Origin: Proteles cristata cristata
Taxonomy: Eukaryota; Chordata; Mammalia; Carnivora; Hyaenidae
Length of the DNA stretch: 64,000 nucleotides
NCBI GenBank assembly: GCA_017311185.1
Contig: JAESUZ010002871.1
Span: forward strand, 1,116,001 to 1,180,000
Reading direction: 5' to 3'
The stretch's first letter is position 1. Each line of letters opens with the position of its first letter. This document shows, piece after piece, positions 1 to 11,020 of this stretch. Under the pieces are notes generated by a model. It did no database searches, had not been told where the DNA came from, and saw only the letters and a program-made list of their open reading frames with translations. The translations under genes and the position numbers were made by a program.

Positions 1-574
1 ATTGGTAGCCATTGTTTTCTTCAAGACCATGTATTAGATGCCTAACTTATATTGGTCTGAATGTTTTACAGTAGAATCTTTTCAAATGCTCAGCAATCAG
101 CCCTTAAAGACTTAGAATCTAAAGGGAGAGAGGGAGATAGAGCAAATGGTAAGGTGGGGGGTCGGTGAGCCATGTAGAAATATACATCAGAATAAATTTG
201 CTTTGCATTTGTTCTAAATTACCATAAAAATCTACACAAGAAATTTTTATGTTTTTATATGTGTATATATATGTATGTATATAATATATGAATATATTCC
301 TATACATTGTTTTCATTAACATAGAAACATATAGAGTGTAAAACGAAAGTCTCCCAAACCCTTGAATTCCAAATTTTCTTTATAAGGGCACTCTAGCATG
401 CTCACTAAATACTAAATATTAAAATGTTCAACAAGTGTTTTTTGAGTACATGCTTTGCAGATAATATGTGTTGGAAAAATTTTTGCTCTTAGTGTAATGC
501 ATCCACCATTACAAAATCCATATAGCCTAAACTAAGATTTATATGTATATATATAAATAAACAGTACCCTAAAT
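1..574. other. AT-rich unique sequence with a short TA-rich run
   Basis: No gene or clear repeat family is visible. Positions about 255-300 hold an imperfect TATG/TA-rich run (TATATATATGTATGTATATA) that makes a short ORF on the minus strand look like tyrosine/isoleucine-rich protein; this is low-complexity sequence, not a gene. Confidence 0.5.
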
Positions 575-1400
575 TATCACCTATGCTTCACTTATTCCAC
601 CCTCTGGCCTCCTCCTGGCAACCACTGACCTGTCTATGATCTTTGTTGTTTTGTTTTATGGAGAATATCATAAAATTAGAACCATACAATAAGTAACCTT
701 TTCAGATTAGCTTGTTTTTACTTAGCAATACACATTGAAGATTCATCAGGGTTTTTGCATGGCTTCATAGCTCCTTTTTGTTTTAAGTACTAAATATTTC
801 CCCATTCACCTATTGAAGGACAGTTTTTGATGGTTATGAGTAAAGCTGCTATAAAATTCAACCTAAGGTTTTAGGATGGACCTAAGTTTTCAGACTGCTT
901 GGGTAAGTACCTAGGAGCATGACTGCTGGATCTCACAGTAAGACTGTTTAGTTTTGTGAGAAACTAACAAACAGTCTTTCAAAACTGCTGTAGTATTTTG
1001 CATTCCCATTTGCCATCAGAGTTTCTGGTGCCTTGCTTCTCCCTCAGCAACTGGTTTTCTTATGGTTTTAGATTCTAGTCATTTTTAAAATGTTTTTTTT
1101 TTTTATTTGTTTCTCGGGGAGAGAGAGAGAGACAGCATGAGCAGGGGAGGGTCAGAGAGAGAGGGAGTGACAGACTCTGAAACAGGCTCCAGGCTCTGAG
1201 CTGGCAGGCAGCACAGAGCCTGACGCGGGGCTCGAACCCACGAACTGCGAGATCATGACCTAAGCGAAAGTCGGACACTTAGCCGACTAAGCCACCCAGG
1301 CGCCCCAGATTCTAGTCATTTTTAGAGGACTCTCTCCATCTTCTTAGTTCTTTGGTTTTATCTTTTTGGTTTCTTTGGTTTTGTTCCTATGCCTTTTTTG
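575..1400 (-). mobile_element. Old LINE-1 3' fragment, antisense, split by a SINE
   Basis: Read on the minus strand this matches the end of L1 ORF2 and the 3' UTR: the stretch around 800-1060 is a decayed version of the L1 segment seen on the + strand of this window as 'tggatgaatggataaagaa ... tgatccagc ... tggtacagcc'. It carries many substitutions and no open frame. The young SINE at 1088-1306 sits inside it. The right limit is uncertain because the last 80 bases are T-rich. Confidence 0.6.
1088..1306 (-). mobile_element. CAN-SINE (felid type), antisense
   Basis: The complement reads GGGGCGCCTGGGTGGCTTAGTC at the right end, with B-box-like GGTTCGAGCCC (complement near 1230) and a T-run at 1091-1103 as the reversed poly(A) tail. 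A 17-18 bp TSD beginning AGATTCTAGTCATTTTT flanks it at 1070-1087 and 1307-1324. The intact duplication and GAC-rich tRNA part place it among the younger copies here. Confidence 0.95.
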
Positions 1401-1499
1401 TGTCTTTTGCTTATTCATATTTCACTGTTTCTCTCTCTTCCCTTTTATTTTTTTCTCATTTTCTCCCTGTATCCTACCGTGTTTCTTTTTCTCTCAGCT

Positions 1500-1790
1500 G
1501 GTTGAAGACTTTTTAAAATACAGTTGATGTTATTATACAGCGACAACAGGGTATACAGTGTTATATTAGTTTCAGGTGTACAACAAAACGATTCTACAAG
1601 TTTACACATTGTATTGCCCTACCACAAGTATAACTACCATCTCTCACCATAGCACCCTATTTAAATACCATTGATTATATTCTGTATGCTGTGCCTTTTA
1701 TTCCAGTGACTTATTCATTCCATAACTTGAAGCTGATATTTCTTACTCCCTTTCATTCATTTTGCCCATCGCCCTCGACCTCCTTTATAG
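1500..1790 (-). mobile_element. LINE-1 3' UTR fragment, antisense
   Basis: Contains the antisense L1 3' UTR phrases TTAGTTTCAGGTGTACAAC and GCTGTGCCTTTTATTCC, which recur at 13693-13860 in this window. It stops at about 1785, where an intact antisense L1 would run on into the ORF2 end; instead the sequence jumps to an ORF2 segment several hundred bases further upstream in the element. Confidence 0.7.
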
Positions 1791-2370
1791 CCATTCTAAT
1801 AGGTGTGTGGTGATAAATCATTCATTTTAATTTTTATTTCCCTAATGACAAACAATGTTGAAAATCTTTTCATACGCTTACTTGCCATCTGTAGATCTTT
1901 TCTGGTGAGGCATTTATTCAGAGATTTTGCCAACTGTTTGTTTTCTTACTGTTGAGTTTTAAGTGCTCTTTGCATATTTTACATGTAAGAACGTTTTTTA
2001 AAAATCAGATGTCTTTTGCAAATATTTTCTCTCAGTTTGACTGGTTTCTTTCATTCTCTTAACAGTGTCTTTTGCAGAGTTGAAGACTTTCATTTTAATA
2101 AAATTCAGTTTATCAATTTTTTTCTTTCATGAAATATGCTTTGGTGATATATCTAAAAACTCATCACCAAACACAAGGTCCCACAGATTCTTTTTGTATG
2201 TTTTAGTCAAAGAGTTTTGTAGTTTTGCATGTTACATTTAAGTCCATGATCCAGTTTTTAGTTCATTTTTGTGGACGATGTAAGGTCTGTATCTGGGCTC
2301 GCTGTGTTCCTGTGGATAGATGTCCCAGCACCATAAAATCATTCCATTTATTACCATTAGAATTAGTGGA
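1791..2370 (-). mobile_element. LINE-1 ORF2 segment, antisense (probable inverted part of the next L1)
   Basis: Minus-strand ORF2 sequence. The left end CCATTCTAATAGGTGTG is the complement of the point where the sense L1 at 2425 begins (CACACCTGTTAGAATGG, near 2443). It extends upstream in ORF2 as far as the 'gtccagttttcccagcacc'-like part near 2245-2340. With the following feature this has the geometry of a 5'-inverted L1. Confidence 0.65.
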
Positions 2371-2424
2371 TTGTAAGTTATATGTGATTATTAATGGATT
2401 AATAAGTAAAACTAACATGATGAT

Positions 2425-3312
2425 TAAAAAATACCTTTAACCTCACACCTGTTAGAATGGCTACCATCAAAAAGACAAGAGATAACAAATGCTGGCATGG
2501 GTAGAGCAAAAGGGAGCCCTAGTGCACTTTGATGGAAACGTAAAGTGGTACAGCCACTTTGAAGCACAGTATAGAGAATCCTCAAAAAATTAAAAATAGA
2601 ACTCCCATATGATCCAGCGGTTTCACTTCTTGGACTATATCCAAAGGAAACAAAAACAGTAACTCAAAAGTATATCTGTAACTCTATGTTCATAGTAGTA
2701 TTATTTACAATAGCCAGGACATGGAAACAACCCTAATGTCCGTCGATGGATGAATGGATAAAGAAGTACACGCACGTGCGCAAACACACACACACACGCA
2801 CATACACACACAAAGGGATATTTTTCAGCTATAAAAAAAAAAAGGAAAGGTAATCATTTTTGACAACATGGATGGACCCTGAAGGCATTATGCTAAGTGA
2901 AATAAACCAGAGAAAGATAAATACTTTATGATCTCACTTATATGTGGAATCAAAAAAAAAGGAAAAAGAAAAATTAGGGGGGTGAAGTGGAGTTGGAGGA
3001 AGGTGGTCAAAAGGTTCAGACTTTCAAATATAAGCTCAGGAAGTACGAGGAACATAATGTACAAAATGATGACTATAGCTAACAGTGTTGTATAATATAT
3101 AGGAAATTTGTTGAAAGAGTAAACCTTAAGAGTTCTCATCACAAGGAATATATTTTTCTTCCTTTCTTCTTTCTTTTATCTATATTAGGCTCTCTGGGTA
3201 TTAGCTGAAATTACTGTGGTAATAATTTCTCAGGATATGTAAATCAAACCATCATGCTGTACACCTTAAATTTATACAGTGATGCATGCCAATTATGTCT
3301 CAAAAATGCCTA
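2425..3312 (+). mobile_element. LINE-1 3' end, sense, old
   Basis: Shows the L1 ORF2 C-terminal region (ATGGATGAATGGATAAAGAA, GACAACATGGATGGACCCTG, ATTATGCTAAGTGAAATAA) followed by a 3' UTR ending TGTACACCTTAAATTTATAC near 3260. The reading frame is broken by stops and small indels. A CA-rich run sits at 2770-2812. The tail was later hit by the SINE at 3315. Confidence 0.85.
2770..2812. repeat. Imperfect (CA)n microsatellite within L1
   Basis: ACGCACGTGCGCAAACACAC followed by alternating CA with CG and AT interruptions. It lies where L1 ORF2 normally reads 'gtggtatatatacacaat', so it probably grew from that short alternating stretch. Confidence 0.8.
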
Positions 3313-3314
3313 TC

Positions 3315-3541
3315 CGGGGGCGCTTGGGTGGCTCAGTCGGTTAGGAGTCCAACTTTGGCTCAGGTCATGATCTCACGGTTCATGGGTTCGAGCCCGCTGT
3401 CAGGCTCTGTGCTCACAGCTAGCTCATAGCCTGGAGCCTGCTTCATATTCTGTATCTCCCTTTCTCTCTGACCCTCCCCTGCTCACGCTGTGTCTCTCTC
3501 TCTCTCTCTCAGAAATAAATAAAACATTAAAATTTTTTTTT
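3315..3541 (+). mobile_element. CAN-SINE, sense
   Basis: Starts GGGGGCGCTTGGGTGGCTCA, has B-box-like GGGTTCGAGCCC at 3384, a CT-rich middle with (TC)n at 3491-3510, and tail AGAAATAAATAAAACATTAA. TSD AAATGCCTATC at 3304-3314 and 3542-3552. It lies in inverted orientation to the next SINE, about 260 bases away. Confidence 0.95.
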
Positions 3542-3798
3542 AAATGCCTATCTGTTTATAAAATGCTAGTTGTCATTAACATGAGCCATTTACAAAGAAA
3601 CTGAAGTTCAACAGATGTAGTCATTTGCTAAAGGCAACCACTGAAAACAAATGGTGGTTGCAACTGTGCACAATGCATGGTACCCACAGGGTATTTTCAA
3701 CAAGGCTCAACTCTTTGTTACCACTACAGCTTTATACCTGCTTGTCTTGTCTTTTCAGCTTCTATAGTCACTTCCATCTTCAACAGTCTACTTTTATT

Positions 3799-4010
3799 AA
3801 AAAATTAATGTTTATTTATTTTTGAGAGAGAGAGAAAGAGAGAAAGAAAGCATGGAAGCAGCAGAGAGACAGGAGATACAGAATCTAAAGCAGGCTCCAG
3901 GCTCTGAGCTGTCAGCACAGAGCCCAACGCGGGGCTCAAACTCACAAACCACGGGATCATGACCTGAGCCACAGTTGGATGCTCAACTGACTGAGCCACC
4001 CAGGCACCCC
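3799..4010 (-). mobile_element. CAN-SINE, antisense
   Basis: Reversed tail TTAATGTTTATTTATTTTTG at 3805, then GA-rich, then GAGCCACCCAGGCACCCC at the right end. TSD TTCAACAGTCTACTTTTA / TTCAACAGTCTGCTTTTA at 3779 and 4011, differing at one base. Confidence 0.95.
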
Positions 4011-4020
4011 TTCAACAGTC

Positions 4021-5614
4021 TGCTTTTAACATATCCATACCACTGAGACTGCTTTCACCTCCTTAGTTGTTAGTATTTTCAGATTCTAACTAAACAACAC
4101 AGCATTGCAGATTGTTAGCTAGAACAATGCTCACTGCCTCTCCACCTGGGACCGCTGCACTCACACCCTCTGTGAGGACACTTCCATCATCTATGGGTTC
4201 TCTCCTTGCAGAGGCAGTCTGCTGGCCTCCTGATACCTCTAAACATTAGGAGAAAAACACCTCCATCATCATACTGAGTCAGAGTTTATTTCCCTGTAAG
4301 GCCACCAAAGAACACAAAGAATGTCCTTGGTCTGGTATCTTGGAAGTGATATGGACCCAAAGAAAAGGTATTGAGGTACCAGTCTGAGCTGGGTGACTCT
4401 GTGGCAGGCATTTCATTCCCCTAAGTCTTAATTCTCTCATTTCAGTGAAGTTCTCAAATTCTCTCTTCCAGAAAAGTCAATACATTTGCAAGAATTAGTT
4501 TTAATTCAACTAAAAATGAAAATAAACCGTGGGGAAGTACCTTGGGAACTGTAGGAAGGATGAAAGAGGCATTGAAATAGGAGAAAGAGGGTTGAAATGG
4601 CCAACTTTGCATAGGTTCAGCTGCAAGGAGACGTGCAGGATTATGAACATGTCAGGCGGCTTCCACAGCCTTTACAGAAATGCCATTCTCAAAATATGGC
4701 TCTGTAGTAAGTTCAGCCCTCAAAACAGGGGGAATTCTCCTCCTCATCTGCTCTGAAGATAATAAGAAACTGCCACAGAAACACAGATCCAAATAGCACT
4801 GTCTTTCCCCAGGGAATGTTTTACTCAGTTGTTAAATGTTCCCACCAGAAATCTTTTCGAAAGTCTTAAAACATATTTCATCCCCCCGTCCCCATTTTCC
4901 TACAGAAACAAAATTAATTGTTCCCTCAATGGCAGTTCCCTCAGTTCTTTTAAAACTTTGTGAAGGAAATGTGGCTTTGTGCAGATTATATTCGTTCCTC
5001 TAACATCTATAATGAAAGAGGCTGTTTAATGTGTTCATTGAAAGAATTATTTAAGCTCCAGTTCAGCCCTTCATTATTGCCAGGGATAAAAGAAACAAAA
5101 GGTGATTTGCACTTGAGAATTTGCAGCATGAAGTGTCTGTTAAACAAAACCAGCCGCAACCATCCTCTTGAGCAGGCACCAGGCAGGAATGGGGACCCTT
5201 GTATAAAGCACACACACGCCTACACTTGACCCATGGGGTCCTGACAAGGGAGAACGCCAATATGATTCCATCGGACAGAGTGACAAAAACCCTGGCTTGA
5301 AGAAACACAAAAGCACACACAGCAGCTCTGAGATTCGCTGCTAAGCAACACTGTCTTGCTTCCCCAGCTCCTAACCCCCGCCCCCCCCCCCCACCGCTGT
5401 AAAACATAAAGTGAAGTGGAAGTTGCTGCCTGTGGGAAAGGAAGATGTACTCAGGATGGAGAAGCTGCAGACCCACTCTTCAAAGTCCTTCTGTTAGAGC
5501 CAGTTGACCTGAGCTCATAAGTAATTGGCAACTGAAGGAGAAGGGAACTTGCTCCAGAAGTCCCCTGGGGTTCCTCTGAGCACACCCTTCACCAAGCACA
5601 AGCCCATGGTGGTA
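4021..5614. other. Unique sequence; poly(C) tract at 5375-5392
   Basis: No gene or recognisable repeat in 1.6 kb. Several short ORFs overlap in different frames near 4960-5480 without codon structure or homology I recognise. A C-run with a single G (5375-5392) creates a glycine-rich artefact in a minus-strand ORF of 137 codons (5063-5476). Confidence 0.5.
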
Positions 5615-5631
5615 TTAAAATGATTAGTGGA

Positions 5632-5855
5632 GGGGCGCCTGGGTGGCTTAGTCGGTTAAGCGTCCGACTTTCGCTTAGGTCATGATCTCGCGGTTGTGGG
5701 TTCGAGCCCCGTGTCGGGCTCTGTGCTGACTGCCAGCTCAGAGCCTGGAGCCTCTTTCGGTCTGTGACTCCCTCTCTCTCTGACCTTCCCCTGCTCACAC
5801 TGTCTCTCTCTCTCTCTCCTAGAAATAAATTTTAAAAAAAAACATAAAAAAAAAT
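5632..5855 (+). mobile_element. CAN-SINE, young felid type, sense
   Basis: Starts GGGGCGCCTGGGTGGCTTAG and ends CTCCTAGAAATAAATTTTAA plus A-rich tail. TSD TTAAAATGATTAGTGGA at 5615-5631 and about 5856-5872. The GACTTTCGCTTAGGTCATG variant and CTCCTAGAAATAAAT tail recur in the copies at 1088, 7234, 21288, 47357, 51320, 62170 and 63319, which form one subfamily. Confidence 0.96.
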
Positions 5856-5872
5856 TTAAAATGATTAGTGGA

Positions 5873-6057
5873 TCCTTGCGGTTCGGGTTCCGTTCACCTA
5901 GATGGCAACAGAGAGTAGATGGTGGTTAAATCCTCGGACTGCAACTTCTACCTGCAATTTCCCTTGGTCCTACTTTATCTAGGCTCAATGCTGCCCCATC
6001 AGGGGTGGAGTCAAACTGCCTCCTGCAGACCTTGCTTATCCTCATCACAGCGAATGG
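5873..6057. other. Unique sequence
   Basis: No repeat or gene recognised. Confidence 0.4.
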
Positions 6058-6275
6058 CTACTGAGCTCCTCCTGGATGCCAGAACTGACTAGTGCTTTAT
6101 ATGCCTATCTCACTTGATCTTCAAAACCATACCAGAAGGAAGCATTACTCACCGAATTGTATAGATGAGAAAACTCATGCTCAGAAAGATTAGGGGGAAA
6201 GGTAGCAGGGGCTGGATTTGAACCCATGTCTGTCTCATTCCAAAGTTTGTTGTTTTTTACACTCCCGTATGCTCT
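6058..6275 (-). mobile_element. MIR SINE, antisense
   Basis: Antisense MIR core: TAGATGAGAAAACTCATGCT, then AGATTAGGGGGAAAGGTAGC and GGCTGGATTTGAACCCATG (6210-6228), the complement of the tRNA-like 'gggttcgaatcc' part. Strongly decayed, consistent with an ancient mammal-wide insertion. Confidence 0.75.
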
Positions 6276-6371
6276 AGCATGCACACATGTCCTTGGTTGC
6301 TTGTTAGGAAAGGGACTTTATGATGTGACCATGTTATGGTTTCCTATTGAAGGCCATTCTCCTCCTTAGGA

Positions 6372-6610
6372 ATGTAGTACCGTATCATAGATAAGTGCAT
6401 AGATTCCAGACTTCTTGTGGCAAATCCTAGCTCTGTCTCACTAGCTCAGGAATGTTGGCAAGTCTTTTACTTTCTCTGTGCCTTAGTTTCCTCAGCTGTA
6501 CCTGCTTCATCATTTGCACATGAGGCTGGAATGGATCGCTAACTGTGAAGTCAGTGGAGGGGCACCTGGCCTGTAGAAGGCACTCCTGAAGTGTTTACTG
6601 TTCTGGTTTG
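6372..6610 (+). mobile_element. MIR SINE, sense
   Basis: Matches the MIR order: AATCCTAGCTCTGTCTCACT, then CTGTGCCTTAGTTTCCTCAG (6477-6496), then a tail resembling 'gcacctggcctgtagaaggcactc'. Decayed but collinear over most of the element. Confidence 0.8.
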
Positions 6611-6914
6611 CTTTAGATAGGAGTTTGGTGCGGAAAGGACATGTCATCACAAGGCATAGCAAATCACTCCTGACATTCGTGGCTTTTTTGAGGGAAAAGC
6701 ATAATGAACTACAAATAAGCGTAGATTTTAGAGGGAAAGTTGGAAAATACCAGCATCAGCTTTTGGTCCGGTCATATCATTGCTTTTAAGGTCTGATGGT
6801 TCTGAGCTGTGCTTGTGGACAGAGCCAATCAATTTGGAGTCAGTCAATTGTCTTGCCAATTTTTTTATGTTGTTGTTAAAACATCTGTTAGTCAAAAATT
6901 ATTATACAAGAGGT
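6611..6914. other. Unique sequence
   Basis: No gene or recognisable repeat. Confidence 0.4.
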
Positions 6915-7015
6915 GGAGAAGGGTTCCTGAGAACAAGAGGTTAAGTAACTTTCTCAAAGGTTAAATCAATAGTTAGACTAAACACAAGCCATAATCCCAA
7001 TTCTCAGTCCATTCC
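6915..7015 (-). mobile_element. Possible MIR remnant, antisense
   Basis: AGAGGTTAAGTAACTTTCTC near 6937 resembles the antisense MIR core 'gaggttaagtaacttgcccaa'. The rest is too decayed to be sure. Confidence 0.45.
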
Positions 7016-7233
7016 TCTTGCTCTTGAGTCATGCTTTTCTTTTGACTGCATTCCCGGCTATGCTTAAGAAGTCATTCACTCTTCAAACCATGGGGAAAAA
7101 AGACAACTTTCACGTAGAAATATATCTGTTGAATCAGGATGAACCAAAAGCAAGTCACATGCGGTTTTCTTTTTTTATTGTAACCAGGACGAATGTGCAT
7201 GTTGCCTCACAAACACTATCAGTTTGGCTTTCT

Positions 7234-7450
7234 TTTTTTTTTTTTTTAATGCTTTATTTATTTCTAGGAGAGACAGGGACAGTGTGAACAGGGGAGGGTC
7301 AGAGAGAGAGGGAGTCACAGACTGAAACAAGCTCCAGGCTCCGAGCTGGCAGTCAGCACAGAGCCTGACGTGGGGCTCGAACCCACGAACCGCAAGATCA
7401 TGACCTAAGCGAAAGTCGGACGCTTAACCAACTAAGCCACCCAGGTGCCC
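7234..7450 (-). mobile_element. CAN-SINE, young felid type, antisense
   Basis: T-run then TTATTTATTTCTAGGAGAGA (reversed tail), ending AAGCCACCCAGGTGCCC. TSD CTATCAGTTTGGCTTTCT at 7216-7232 and 7451-7468, without mismatch. Confidence 0.96.
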
Positions 7451-7469
7451 CTATCAGTTTGGCTTTCTA

Positions 7470-7998
7470 AGTTACCTGTTTTCTCCCCACAGACAACTGT
7501 GATTACTCGGTACCATAATTAAGGAGCCAATTAGCTTCTCAAGGTTGTATAAAGAACCATTGAGGGGGAATTAACTAAGATTGTGCCATTCATTAACACC
7601 TCTGGTCATGGGACAGGTGGTTTGGTGTCAGCTAGTGGGGCGGTCTACGGGAATGAGGGCTGGACTGTATCATAAGACAATGCCCTAGTTCTAGCTTGAG
7701 TGTAGAAGAGAGGAATTTGCCAACAATGGCATGGGCAGCAATAGATGCTTCTGGAAAGAGAAGCCACCAACCTTGAAATGGAAGACTACCTGGCCACACT
7801 TGGGTGACTGAGCTGCTGGGCACCACTGTGCTGCCTTTTACCTGGCTTCTTGGACTGGGGATGAGTTGACTCCCAGTTTTTCAACTATGGTTTCAACCAT
7901 TTTCACCTCAGGACTCAGGACTCTTGTGTCCTAGAAAGGTTAGTGTGGCATTCCAGGGCACAGCACAAAAGCTGATGGAGTCAACTGTTTTGACTTAG
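7470..7998. other. Unique sequence
   Basis: No gene or repeat recognised in about 530 bases. Confidence 0.4.
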
Positions 7999-8003
7999 AG
8001 CTT

Positions 8004-8198
8004 TTTAATTTTTTTTTAATTTTTCAAATATAATTTATTGTCAAATTGGTTTCCATACAACGCCCAGTGCTCATCTCAACAATTGCCCTCCTCAATGCCC
8101 CATCAACCATTTTTCCTTCTCCCCAACCCCCATCAACTCTCGGTTTGTTCTCATTATTTGAGAGCCTCTTATGGTTCGCCTACCTCTCTCTCTGTATA
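8004..8198 (-). mobile_element. Felid-type LINE-1 3' UTR, extreme 5' truncation, antisense
   Basis: TTATTGTCAAATTGGTTTCC and GTGCTCATCTCAACAATTGC are the complement of the 3' end of the young sense L1 at 34155-34345 (its TGAGCACTGGGTGTTATGTG and AACTAATTTGACAATAAACT). Only about 195 bases of 3' UTR were copied. AGAGCT recurs at both edges (about 7998 and 8199) and may be part of the TSD. Confidence 0.85.
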
Positions 8199-8205
8199 GA
8201 GCTGT

Positions 8206-9305
8206 TTTTTTAAAGCCTTCTTTTCCAGCCTAGAGTTCCTGGGGCTATCAAAGGCACTCCCTCCCCATAACTGATGATAAATCAAAACTCCCCCATCTGA
8301 GCTTCCCCTTCTCACTGAGCTCAGTGTCATGGAGCTGAGGATGAGGAGGCAGTCTATAACAACTTGTGAGCTCTGTGAGATCAGGAACCTGCTCTGACTG
8401 GGTCACGCCATGTGTACCAGTACCCAGCAGTGTTTGGCATGAAGAACTCAGTGAAAAATTGTGAATGTCTAAATGAAATCTCATTCTGATTTCAGGGTGC
8501 TGACTCATATGATAGATTTAAATGAATACATGTCTGTCATTCTTTTAGTCCGAGCTTACCATATACTATATATGGACACAAAAATGAAAAGTTGAATGAA
8601 ATAGTTACATGGAACTCGGACTCTTTTTGAATGTGTTCCAAGTAGACCAGTTTTGGGCAGTTCTAGTCTACTAATTATGAGTTCATTATTCTGTTATCTT
8701 TTTTTCCATTACTACTTCTTTTGGGATAAGTTTCTGATGGTGTACAAAAAATAGTTAATCTACCAGCCCAGATGCTGCTCTCCTTTGAAAGTCTTGCTTC
8801 CAAGGTTGGTCCTGGGCTGGGGTCCGAGAAGTTGGATTTGGGGAAGTGTTCGCACCATTCCCAGAGCTGATAAAGAATAGTTCACTGTGCCTCAAATGTT
8901 TGTGCAAACAATGTGGTTTATACTGAACACCTGCTTTCCTTCTGGGAGTCTGAAATTCTGGAATGTGCTGGGCAGAGGGTCCCCTATGTGACCAGCCTCC
9001 CAACTCCAGTCCTTTGGGGCTGAGTATCAACTGGACTTCCCAGGAAGACAACATTTCACACATGTTTTCATAAGTTGTTGCTGGAGGAATTCAGTTCATC
9101 CTATGTGACTCCACTGGGTGAGAGGACTCTTAGAAGCTTGCTCCTGGTTTCCTCTGGACTTTGCCACATACACATTTTCCCTTTGATTTTACTTTGTATC
9201 ATAACCATGAGTATGACCACATGCTGAGTTCTGTGAGTCCCAGAAAACTATCAGGGTAGTCTTGGGAAGCGCCAACATTGAGGGTAAAGGAAGAGAAAAA
9301 AAGCT
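8206..9305. other. Unique sequence with a possible L2 tail at 8360-8490
   Basis: Mostly unrecognised. Around 8360-8490, GTGAGCTCTGTGAGATCAGG followed by a cagcagtgtttggca-like stretch resembles the L2 3' end 'gtgagctccttgagggcagg...cagtgcctggca'. A minus-strand ORF at 8755-9063 (102 codons) has no domain I recognise and is not called. Confidence 0.4.
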
Positions 9306-9320
9306 TTTAAAAATCTTAGA

Positions 9321-9530
9321 GGAGGACCTGGGTGGCTCAGTCGGTTAAGTGCCCAACTTCGGCTCAGGTCATGAACTTGCATTTCATGAGCTCGAGACCC
9401 ACATCAGACTCTGTGCTGACAGCTCGGAGCCTGGAGTCTGCTTCATATTGTGTGTCTCCCTCTCTTTCTGCCCCTCCCCTGCTTGTACTCTGTCTCTCTC
9501 TCAAACATCAATAAAGACTTAAAATTTTTT
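9321..9530 (+). mobile_element. CAN-SINE, sense
   Basis: Begins GGAGGACCTGGGTGGCTCAG (9321) and ends CAATAAAGACTTAAAATTTT. TSD TTTAAAAATCTTAGA at 9306-9320 and 9531-9545. More substitutions than the young copies, for example in the B box (GAGCTCGAGACCC). Confidence 0.94.
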
Positions 9531-9619
9531 TTTAAAAATCTTAGAAACTTTTCATGCTTCCATTTTATTCTGACAGCCTCAGCTTTTTTTGGCATGCATT
9601 TTGATCCTTTTTGCCCAGG

Positions 9620-9755
9620 CCTAACTTCCCTTTTAGGCTGTTAATTCCTTGATAATACCCCAGGCTTGATTCAGCTCCATACTACCCAGTGCCTTATGCA
9701 AAGAATATACCTAGTATATAGTTGGTATATGAATGGATGTATGCCACTTAGATAT
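9620..9755 (+). mobile_element. Possible L2 3' tail
   Basis: TGTTAATTCCTTGATAATAC, then CCCAGTGCCTTATGCAAAGA and a tgaatggatg-like end, in the order of the L2 3' end. Short and decayed. Confidence 0.4.
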
Positions 9756-9981
9756 TTCTCTCAACTATAATACCTGGCTTGAAATATTGTGTACTTTTAT
9801 TAGGCCTGTTTGAATGTGAGACCATTAGCTTCTCCTAAACTTCCAGAACCTAAAAAAAAAAAATTCCTTAAAAACAGAGGAACATATAATCTCTTGTGAC
9901 TGAAGATCATAATACACAGATAAGTAGGAATCACATTCCCATTTGGAGGGAAGCATGAAGGATATATTTTTGAAATTTTCT

Positions 9982-10174
9982 CTTTTTTAAATTTTATTTT
10001 AGAGAGAGTGCGAGAGCATGAATGGGAGATTGTGGCAGAAGAGAGACAGAATCTCAAGAAGGCTCCGCATGCAGCATGAAGGCCAACATGGGACTTAATC
10101 CTATGACCCTGGGATCATGAAATGAACTGAAATCAAGAGTAGGACACTCAACCGACTAAGCCACCGGGCACCCC
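9982..10174 (-). mobile_element. CAN-SINE, older, antisense
   Basis: Reversed tail TTTTTTAAATTTTATTTTAG, then TGGGATCATGAAATGAACTG and GACTAAGCCACCGGGCACCC at the right edge. TSD TGAAATTTTCT at 9971-9981 and 10175-10185. Numerous substitutions indicate an older insertion. Confidence 0.9.
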
Positions 10175-10185
10175 TGAAATTTTCT

Positions 10186-10889
10186 AAGGTAGACAAACTT
10201 TAATAGCCCCATCTCAGTGGGAATAATTGTGATTTCATATGTGTAGCTTGTGTTGACCTTTAAGGTGTATAATATTCAAGTATAACCCACACAGCAATCA
10301 CATAGGATGGCTACATATATCATTTTGCACAAAGGCTATGTAATATAACACATATTTAGTACCTATTAACTCATGATTTCCTGGCCACCTGAAAGTTGGA
10401 TGGAACTTGTTTTCTTGGGAGGATTCTAATCTATGGGGGTTGAAAACTCTTCTGTGGATTTTCAAGAGGTTCATCAAAATAGGAGGCTTAGCAGAAAGTA
10501 GGATACACAAAAGAAAATTAGCTCTCCTATTGACTTTGTGCTCCATCACCAACTTGGGAAGCTTTCCTCTGTCACAAATGAAGCCATTCTTAATTTTTAA
10601 GATCTTCTGAGAAAGGATGTTACCAGTTCTACTTTAAGATATAGGAGACTTTGCAGAATCAGGTATATATGCCCCAATGCGCCCTCTACTGCCTTGGTGG
10701 GGGTGGGAATATAGAGAATCTAATACTGTCTTAGGGGAACAGTCTTCACCTTCTGAACACAGAAACCAGTTGGACAAAAGCTTTTCCTTTTAACACTGAA
10801 TTTAGAATAAAAATACTGTAATTTCTGACGTTTGCTGAAAATATCAGTGAGTTGGTTGGTTACAAGAGCATAAAATGCCAGAGCATTTT
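10186..10889. other. Unique sequence
   Basis: About 700 bases without a gene or recognised repeat. GCCCTCTACTGCC occurs at 10681; it resembles a core CTCF-like word but is a weak match and is not called as a site. Confidence 0.4.
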
Positions 10890-11020
10890 ATCCTGCCCTC
10901 TATCTTTGATTTGAGAGAGAAGAGATTCAGGCAGGTGAGATGATTTCCCTCAAGTTCTCCCAGTTCCTTGGTGACAGATAATATAAGATCCATGTCTCCG
11001 GATTTTCAGTCTTCGTACTG
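10890..11020 (-). mobile_element. Possible MIR remnant, antisense
   Basis: CAGGCAGGTGAGATGATTTC followed by cccagttccttggtgacag is close to the antisense MIR core 'gaggtgatttgcccaaggtcaca'. Confidence 0.5.

Noticed and set aside
5063..5476. 137-codon minus-strand ORF
   Set aside because: Includes a Gly-run from the poly(C) tract; overlaps other ORFs in different frames; no recognisable domain.
10681..10694. CTCF-like core word GCCCTCTACTGCC
   Set aside because: Only a partial match to the motif, and single short matches are expected by chance.
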